Assembly (NCBI RefSeq): GCF_019059575.1
Contig: NW_024881502.1
Coordinates: forward strand, 558,001 to 622,000
Source: Amphibalanus amphitrite
Lineage: Eukaryota > Arthropoda > Thecostraca > Balanomorpha > Balanidae
Reading direction: 5' to 3'
Length of the DNA stretch: 64,000 bases
Below, in pieces: positions 58,256-64,000 of this stretch. The stretch's first letter is position 1. Each line of letters begins with the position of its first letter. The position numbers and the translations under genes are program-made. The notes beneath the pieces were generated by a model. The model saw only the letters and a list, made by a program, of their open reading frames with translations. It did not search any database and was not told the origin of the DNA.

Positions 58256-59134
58256 CCCTATTAGTGGCAGGGGGGGTTGTTTTTATCCACCCCTCAGGTT
58301 TTTCGGGAATATCTCCGAAACCGCTGAGGCTACGATGCTGAAATTTTCTGACTTTTCCTTAAACTAAATTGGGCACATTCCCTGAAAATTTCAAGTTCAT
58401 ACCTTTACCAGGGGCGGCTCCAGAGCACTGGGAATTGGGGGGTCCTATTCGTGAAGCGAGTCATTTGGGCGAAGATCACGATGCTGCACCAGTTTTACGA
58501 ACAGTGAATGAAAGGTATCATGTGATAACATCAAAGTTATTGTGCATCCTCTTTTGACACGTTTTTGCTATAATAGGCGGATCCAGGCGTCCAAAAAGGG
58601 GGGGGGGTATTTTTACCTCCCAACATAGGTGGCCTGACACCGCCTATGCATGACCAATACAATTTTAGTCGTTCTCTCATAAGAAAATTGTAACATAACA
58701 AGACCATTGCCACCCTTTTTAGAAACAGTACCAACAAAAACCTTATTTACTATACTTTTTGTGTACCCCCAATCTCAATGATCTGTATCCGCCTATGATT
58801 TTTGAAAATGCATATTTTTAGGATCCATGTGAATTCCTGGTTCATTCTCTATCGATCGGCAAAAGTTGCGTTAAGATTGGTTCAGAAACCTGCAGCCGTG
58901 CTAAACAGTATAAAATGTATCTGCAATTTGCCCGTTTTTACCCCCCTCTACCCCCCTATTGACATTTTTTAATTTTTTTTTTTTAGAAATGTAGATCTCG
59001 TTGAGCCAAATCGAATGCCGTTTGAATTTTGAAAATCGGCCGGTTGGATCTCGAGATATCAAGGGGGGTCGTAAACAGCCCCCCCCCCTGCCACTAATAT
59101 GGGGTAGCCAGGAGCCTGCCACTAATAGGGTTAA
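58252..59134. mobile_element. TTAA-type G-hairpin MITE copy F1
   Basis: An 883-bp element with TTAA at both ends and the 15-bp terminal repeat CCCTATTAGTGGCAG, repeated imperfectly at the right end. The left block GGTTTTTCGGGAATATCTCC is the family version of the conserved subterminal motif. An inner insertion of about 390 bp (58410-58796) has its own ends. F1 lies at a TTAA inside E3: directly right of it the E-family sequence begins in mid-element. Confidence 0.82.
58410..58796. mobile_element. Small nested element(s) with GGCGGATCCAG-type ends in F1
   Basis: The left end CAGGGGCGGCTCCAGAG and the complement of CATAGGCGGATACAG on the right bound about 387 bp. Inside, 58574-58652 is a second inverted-repeat unit, AGGCGGATCCAGGC at one end and the complement of AGGCGGTGTCAGGCC at the other, with a central G-run. 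No target duplication is clear, so the boundaries are provisional. Confidence 0.45.
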
Positions 59135-59630
59135 AGCATTTTGAAAATCGGCAGGTAAAATTTGAATGTTGAACGTATAAACAAAACATTGTGATTGCCG
59201 CGTTTCCCGCGTCGGCCGATCCCGTCCCAGCCGGCGACATCTTACTCTTAGAAGGATGTCTAACTGCCATATTTATTGTTGGATTGATGAGAAGTTCAAC
59301 ATATATACTCAAAAATCAAAATGTATGTTCTTTCGTATAGTGAAGGAAAGAGGAAAATCGGCCAGGAACTTTTTGAGTTATCGGCTTGTTAACGCAAAAA
59401 AGTCGCTCATATATGACAGCTGACCACATTTGAACTCATTTGACCTTGAAGATATTGACCTAGGGTCATGAAATTACAACAGAGTTCCCCAGCACCTTCA
59501 CCTATACCCTCCAAATATCATTTTTCTTGGTTCTGTGGGAGCTGAGATATGATGGGGGGGGGCGACATTCGCCTCCCCCCCCCCCTTCCACTGGGCGTGG
59601 TACTCGCAACCCTTCCACTGGGCGTGTGAA
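59135..59630 (-). mobile_element. Partial TTAA-type MITE copy E3
   Basis: The sequence matches the right two thirds of E2: GCCGCGTTTCCCGCGTCGGC, then the GAACTTTTTGAGTTATCGGC block, then the hairpin and the doubled TTCCACTGGGCG end. The outer flank is GTGTGAA instead of GTGTTAA. The left third is missing, cut at the F1 insertion. Confidence 0.75.
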
Positions 59631-61440
59631 GAAGATCACATGTATGTCAGCCGCCAACACCTGCTCATTTTTGGGTCCTTTTCAGGAGCCCAGCTGCTGC
59701 GCTCTCTCGGGTCGTCGCCGCCGACACGTGCTGCTCAGGTGGCGACCTTGACCTCTATCCCGGAGTGGCGCCGGACGAGCGCGGCCCTAATTAATGGACA
59801 GAGCTGCCGGTGCCCACGCAGACAGCACGGGTCGCTCGCCGGGCCGGGCCGGCCGCTCAGAGCACGGCCAATTTACCCACTCGGATTGGACCATAAACCT
59901 TTCGGCCGGTCGGCGACATGCTTAATATGTGAGCGGCAGAGGCAGCCAGCGGTGCCCATTGCCCATCCACCGGCTGCCGTGGCCCAGGGCCGGGCACTGA
60001 CCTATCAGCGGTGCCCGTTCACCTGCCGTGGCCCAGGGCCGGCCACGGACCGATCAGCGGTATAACACAGACCCAAGGCCGGGCACGGACCTTCCACCGG
60101 TGCCCGTTCACCTGCCGTGGCCCAGGGCCGGCCACGGACCGATCAGCGCCGGCCAGCGGTGCCCGTTCACCTGTCGTCACCCATGCATATTTCATTGTAT
60201 ACTATCCTGAGTGATTGAAGCAACTAACGTACCTTGTTATGATTTAGGAAGTACTCCAAAATGAACACAGAACAATTATCACTAGTTTCGACGGTCCAAA
60301 CTACTCATTATGTTGTTCCATGCACACTGACAAGGTACTCAGCAGATGGTAATCGAAACATATCGCGTGAGAGGTGACCGCAGATCCACTTGATTTAAAT
60401 CGGGCTCTTGCTTCCATTCTTCACCACATTGTGCACTGTTCCTTTAAAAATTCACAGCTTTTCCCACAGAAGGTGTATGCAATGAATTGCACACAACAGG
60501 TCATGACATCAGTCGAGTGCCATTTGTTTGGCTTAATGAGGCGACTTTCACTCCATCTCCAGAGTGTAGGCGGACGTCTGAAGGGTGTCCTGGCTGCGCC
60601 GATGGCCGGCGCGACCGTCACACACACGGCGGCGGTTGACGGCAGTCGTCAACGGGCTGATGACGGACGACGCTTTCAGCCGGCCCGAGCGGGGTCATCA
60701 GTCAGCGCCGCTCGTCTGCCCACAGAGCTCGGCCGAGGACCGGAGAGGGACCACCGCGGGACCAGCGCGGACCAGTGCGGGACCAGCCGGCTGACGGCTG
60801 CTGAGGCGGCGGCTGCCGGGTGGGACCGCGCCGGGCCGGGCGCTCTACCGTCCCCGCTCAGCAGCGCGCTGCCGCGGCCAGCCGTCTGCGGATGGGCGGC
60901 GTGGGTGGCCGGGCGGCTCGCCATTCGGAGCGGCTGATCGAGCCGGGTCTCTGCCGGCGGCACTCGACCCTCTGACTGTTCCCCGGACGGAGCCGCTAAT
61001 CAGGCCGGCCGCTCCGTGCGCCGTAAAGCGACAGATTGCCGGCGCTCGAGTGTCGGCGCGGCGCGGAACGCTGCGAGCGGCGGCAGAGGGACCGAATGAC
61101 ACGGGAGGGAGAGGCAGAGGGAGAGCAGAGGGCACCACCGCAGACACGTCCACAGAGATATGGTAATTCGGCTGTTAATTGAGCGAGAGCGACCTTAGTG
61201 CACAAAGTAAGCACCAGTGCGAGAAATACAAGATCAGAGCTAATTCCGATGACAAAGTTAACTGATGGTATCGGTATAGGGAGCATCTCAGCGTTGATTC
61301 AGCGAACGGGCTGACGTGGGGGTCGGTGACCTCCCTGCAGAGGTCACGTGACCTGGCGAAGGTGGCAGTGGTTGCGGAGGCCGTCGTGGGCCGCTGCTGG
61401 GCTGACGTGTCGTCACTGCCGTCCCTGAGCGCCACAGCAC
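59631..61440. other. GC-rich DNA with a short tandem array
   Basis: At about 59955-60175 units with GGTGCCCGTTCACCTGCCG and GGCCCAGGGCCGG recur three to four times at uneven spacing. The stretch 60590-61100 is CpG-rich and gives long open frames on several strands without domains. It could be a CpG island of a gene outside the window, but no exon is recognisable. Confidence 0.45.
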
Positions 61441-61479
61441 CTTACCAGGTCACTGGGTCACTGGAAGCCGCGGAGTCAG

Positions 61480-63024
61480 TAGTAGTAGTAGTAGTAGTTT
61501 ATTAAAGAGCCATCCACAAGACAAGTGGCTATTATGGCCTTCACGTCAATAAAATCGGATCATAACATGCAGGGTAAAATACACACTCACGATGTTACAC
61601 AACCTAAAATATACATATAGCTCAGGATAAAAAACATCACCTGCACGGCATCATGATTAAAAACGCGTTCATCACGTGTCTCGTCTCGAGAGTAGGTGGG
61701 CCTTCAGGGCTCGCCTGAACCGCGGACCTCGCTGGTTCCGCACCGACATGGGCAGATCGTTCATGAGGTGGGGAGAGCGGTATACAAACCGTCGCCGGCC
61801 CACCTCCGAACGGATGGGTGGCACGTGCAGGAGATCGTCCTGTCTGGTGTGCCGGACATGGCCATGATGGTCCCGGTTGAGGCAGACCTGACGGGCGATG
61901 CATTCGGGCTGGCTAGAGGGGAGGACTTTGTCAAGGAGGCAGAGGGATTGGTATTGGAAGAGTTGAGACGAGTCGAGCCACCCCAGCCTGTCTCGCACAG
62001 CTGACACGCGGTCAAACTTTCGTTTTCCCGCGATCACGCGAGCCGCAAAGTTGAGCAGCTTCTGGATGGTTGCGAGGTTGCCAGCGCTGCCGCTGCCGTA
62101 AACAGAGAGGCAATAGCGGATGTGCGAGACGGCCAGGGCGGTGACTATCTCGGGAAGGGTGTCAGGAGGAAGGAAGTGGCGGAGGTGGGATAGTGTTGCT
62201 AGGATGCCGCAGCATCTACGCGAGACAGCCCTCACATGCGCGTCCCATGACAGGTGCTGGTCGAAGACCACACCAAGATTTTTGACCTCAGTGCTGGGCG
62301 TCAGGCACGTGTCCTGGTATCTGATTTTAATCGTCGGGAGGTTGCGCAAATTTTGTCTAGAACCAAAAGTGATGAGCTCGAATTTGTTTACGTTAACCTT
62401 TAAGCCGTTCGCAAGGAAGTAGTTGCCAAGAGAGGAAAGGGTGCTTTCCATGCGCGATGCAAGCGCTGGAAGAGCAGATTTAGGGCCGGAAACCAAGACC
62501 TGGGTGTCATCGGCGTACTGGATAACCAGTCCATCGGAGACGTACAAGCTCAGGTCGTTGGCAAACGCGCAGAAGAGGACAGGGCCGAGGCTAGAACCTT
62601 GAAAAACGCCCTGGTTGATGGGTAGAGGAGGTGAGATTTTGACGCGGCCATCAGAGGAAGTGAGGCTTACACTCTGCGAATGACCGGAGATATAATTTTG
62701 AAACCAGGATGTGTCGACGCCCAGCAGCTGGAGTTTTTCGAGCAATTTAGCATGACTGATAACATCGAAACACTTGCTAAGGTCAATGAGACAAAGAATG
62801 GAGAGAAGGCCAGAATCTGTAGCAGCAAGGATGCTGTCGGTGACGCACGTGAGGGCGGTCTCGGTAGAGTGCTGCGGACGGAAGCCATGTTGGGTTGGGG
62901 AGAGGAGATGGTTGGAGGAAAGGTAGTAGTAGAGTTGGCGCTGAACTGCCCGCTCCACTATTTTGGCAAGGACTGGGATGATAGAAATAGGACGGTAGTT
63001 GGAAGGATCTGGAAGGATTGGAAG
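61480..63024 (-). mobile_element. 5'-truncated CR1/L2-type non-LTR retrotransposon
   Basis: On the minus strand the copy runs from mid reverse transcriptase to a 3' untranslated region that ends in a small hairpin (AGCCACTTGTC and its GGATGGCT partner), then AATAAA, then six CTA repeats (61480-61497). A 3' hairpin followed by a short tandem repeat instead of poly(A) is typical of the CR1/L2 superclade. The 5' end is cut at the codon before LPILPDPSNYRP, the usual result of incomplete target-primed reverse transcription. AGTCA is present at both junctions, but a long target duplication cannot be confirmed. Confidence 0.85.
61672..63024 (-). CDS. Non-LTR retrotransposon reverse transcriptase, N-terminally truncated
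   Basis: This 450-residue open frame is the C-terminal part of an ORF2-type protein, which copies element RNA into DNA at a nicked chromosomal target. Residue positions are approximate: YRPIS (10-14), QHGFRP (45-50), the catalytic motif with DLSKCFD (81-87), QGSSLGP (142-148), catalytic YADD (170-173), and the LGVVFD motif (about 250), then a C-terminal region with HVPPIRSEVGRRRF. The endonuclease domain expected upstream is absent. No ATG is appropriate: the coding match runs left to 63024, where a TGA from flanking DNA precedes it. No stop or frameshift interrupts it, so the insertion may be young. Motifs point to the CR1/L2/Rex1-like group; clade is uncertain. Confidence 0.9.
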   Translation of the reverse strand, partial: LPILPDPSNYRPISIIPVLAKIVERAVQRQLYYYLSSNHLLSPTQHGFRPQHSTETALTCVTDSILAATDSGLLSILCLIDLSKCFDVISHAKLLEKLQLLGVDTSWFQNYISGHSQSVSLTSSDGRVKISPPLPINQGVFQGSSLGPVLFCAFANDLSLYVSDGLVIQYADDTQVLVSGPKSALPALASRMESTLSSLGNYFLANGLKVNVNKFELITFGSRQNLRNLPTIKIRYQDTCLTPSTEVKNLGVVFDQHLSWDAHVRAVSRRCCGILATLSHLRHFLPPDTLPEIVTALAVSHIRYCLSVYGSGSAGNLATIQKLLNFAARVIAGKRKFDRVSAVRDRLGWLDSSQLFQYQSLCLLDKVLPSSQPECIARQVCLNRDHHGHVRHTRQDDLLHVPPIRSEVGRRRFVYRSPHLMNDLPMSVRNQRGPRFRRALKAHLLSRRDT

Positions 63025-63830
63025 TCACTAGGTCACCCGGTCACTGTATGTATACTCTACGGGGCGCTGAAAGGCAGACCTACCTACATTATTTAAAATT
63101 TCCACGTCAATCAATAATCTGCTGATGCTGCCGGACTCCGTTGACCAGTCAGTCATCCTCCCCTCCCTCCCTCCCCGCCCCCACCGCAGATATCATATTC
63201 TCCTTTCTCCGGGTTATCTCCCGCCGCCTTCCTCGGCACAGTGCGGGCGGATCGATCAGGGCCGGCCTAAGACATCGCCGTGGCCAGGGCCAACTGGGGG
63301 ACGGGTAGCGGGTGGCCGACTGAGCGGGTGGGCCGCGGATGGCCGGCTGAGCGGGTGAGTAGCGGGTGGCCGACTGAGGGACGGGTGGGCAGCGGGTGCG
63401 CTGCCGGCCGGAGGAGCCAATTCGTGCGTTTCAAGTGCAGACCGGTCCCTTCGTATGCTGCCCTTCCCCTGCTCAGTCGGGGGGTGGGGGGGGGGGTGAT
63501 TGATTCCAGTGCAGAGCGGTCCCTCTGACCGCTACCCAGCCCCCTGCTCGGCTGCTGAGCATTGGATCCAGCTGTTGTGCTGCACAACTGCAGGGCAGAC
63601 CAAAAATCCTGTGATAACCACTGCTGACTCTAAAGGCCCGTTCAGCCCATGGCAATACAATGTTCTTCTACTTCATGCACTCGTGTGTCTGCGCTTTATA
63701 CCGTGACCTAAAAAGTGTGCGTTTCTTTTCCAGCGTACAGTCGTAAGTTTAGCGCTAGTCCAACAGTTTTGTGATAGCCATCGGGTTGTGAGCATTTCAG
63801 CCAAACTTCTGCGGAATCGTCCACTTTCCT
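63025..63830. other. GC-rich non-coding DNA with a short array
   Basis: GGTCACC and GTCACTAGG words flank the retrotransposon at both ends. At about 63295-63405 GCGGGTGGCCGACTGAG words recur four to five times at about 20-30 bp. A G-homopolymer lies at 63479-63495. No gene is recognisable. Confidence 0.5.
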
Positions 63831-63831
63831 C

Positions 63832-64000
63832 TGACCATCCAATCCCCCTCCCCTCGCCCTTCCTCCTGACCGTCGAACTGCCCCTTCCTTTCCTCTCTGA
63901 CCATCGACCCCCTCCCCTCTGACCTTCGACCCCCCCCCCACTCTGACCGTCGACCCCCCCTTCCCCTCTGACCGTCGAACCCCCCGCCCCTTCCCCTCTG
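63832..64000. repeat. CTCTGACCGTCGACCCCC minisatellite, running off the window
   Basis: Units of about 21-28 bp, CTCTGACCGTCGA followed by CCCCCTCCCC-type C-runs of varying length. The array continues to the right edge, so its full size is unknown. Confidence 0.88.

Noticed and set aside
60374..60937. 187-codon open frame in a GC-rich patch
   Set aside because: No recognisable domain; GC-rich DNA with few stops on both strands.

Overview
This 64 kb window looks like repeat-dense, non-coding DNA from an animal nuclear genome. The source is inferred, not identified: many CpGs in GC-rich islands, very long (CT)n/(GA)n tracts, a CR1/L2-type retrotransposon and numerous MITE-like DNA transposons together suggest an invertebrate, perhaps a crustacean. 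There is no prokaryotic gene organisation, tRNA, rRNA or CRISPR array, and I recognise no host protein-coding exon. The one convincing coding region is the C-terminal 450 codons of a non-LTR retrotransposon reverse transcriptase (61672-63024, minus strand).

The dominant content, roughly a quarter of the window, is a set of about twenty 0.8-1.2 kb non-coding elements with a common plan. They have a TTAA target site, short terminal inverted repeats usually starting CCC, and a G-run/C-run hairpin inside each end. A shared subterminal block of the type GGTTTTTCG-AATA follows, and the interior is packed with AGGTCA half-sites. The TTAA site and CCC ends fit piggyBac-like MITEs, but no transposase is present here. 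At least ten families with different outer ends occur (labelled A, C, E, F, H, I, J, M, N, P, S, T below). The window contains its own controls: J1 sits in one of two adjacent MITE copies and the other copy shows the empty site; M1 sits in N2 at the exact TTAA that is empty in N1; A1 is flanked by TTAT on both sides in the same orientation, showing a real 4-bp duplication.

Other DNA transposon remnants carry their own target duplications: hAT-like (8 bp; 9029-9412, 9461-11465, 36443-37652), Harbinger-like (TTA; 30839-31346, 31350-32808, 54819-55083), a TA-flanked pogo/Tc1-like MITE (25092-25317) and a foldback element (1960-2322). Elements are nested up to three deep, most strikingly at 8772-12384.

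Layout: 1-7.2 kb is GC-rich DNA with minisatellites (28-29 bp array at 4253-5590); 7.5-12.4 kb is a nested transposon block; 12.4-16.5 kb is GC-rich DNA with short arrays; 16.5-20.4 kb holds families F2/S2, E1 and H1; 21.0-24.9 kb is a GA tract and a 2.6 kb 43-bp minisatellite; 25-30.8 kb is mostly unique DNA plus I1; 30.8-32.8 kb is the Harbinger pair with J1; 35.3-39.4 kb is P1, O/M2, a 186-bp CT tract and E2; 41.9-50.9 kb is J2, C2, AA/N1, S1 and T1; 51.9-57.1 kb holds microsatellite, H2 and N2/M1; 58.2-59.6 kb is F1/E3; 61.5-63.0 kb is the retrotransposon; further minisatellites run to the right edge. Most long open frames are by-products of tandem repeats whose unit lengths are not multiples of three.
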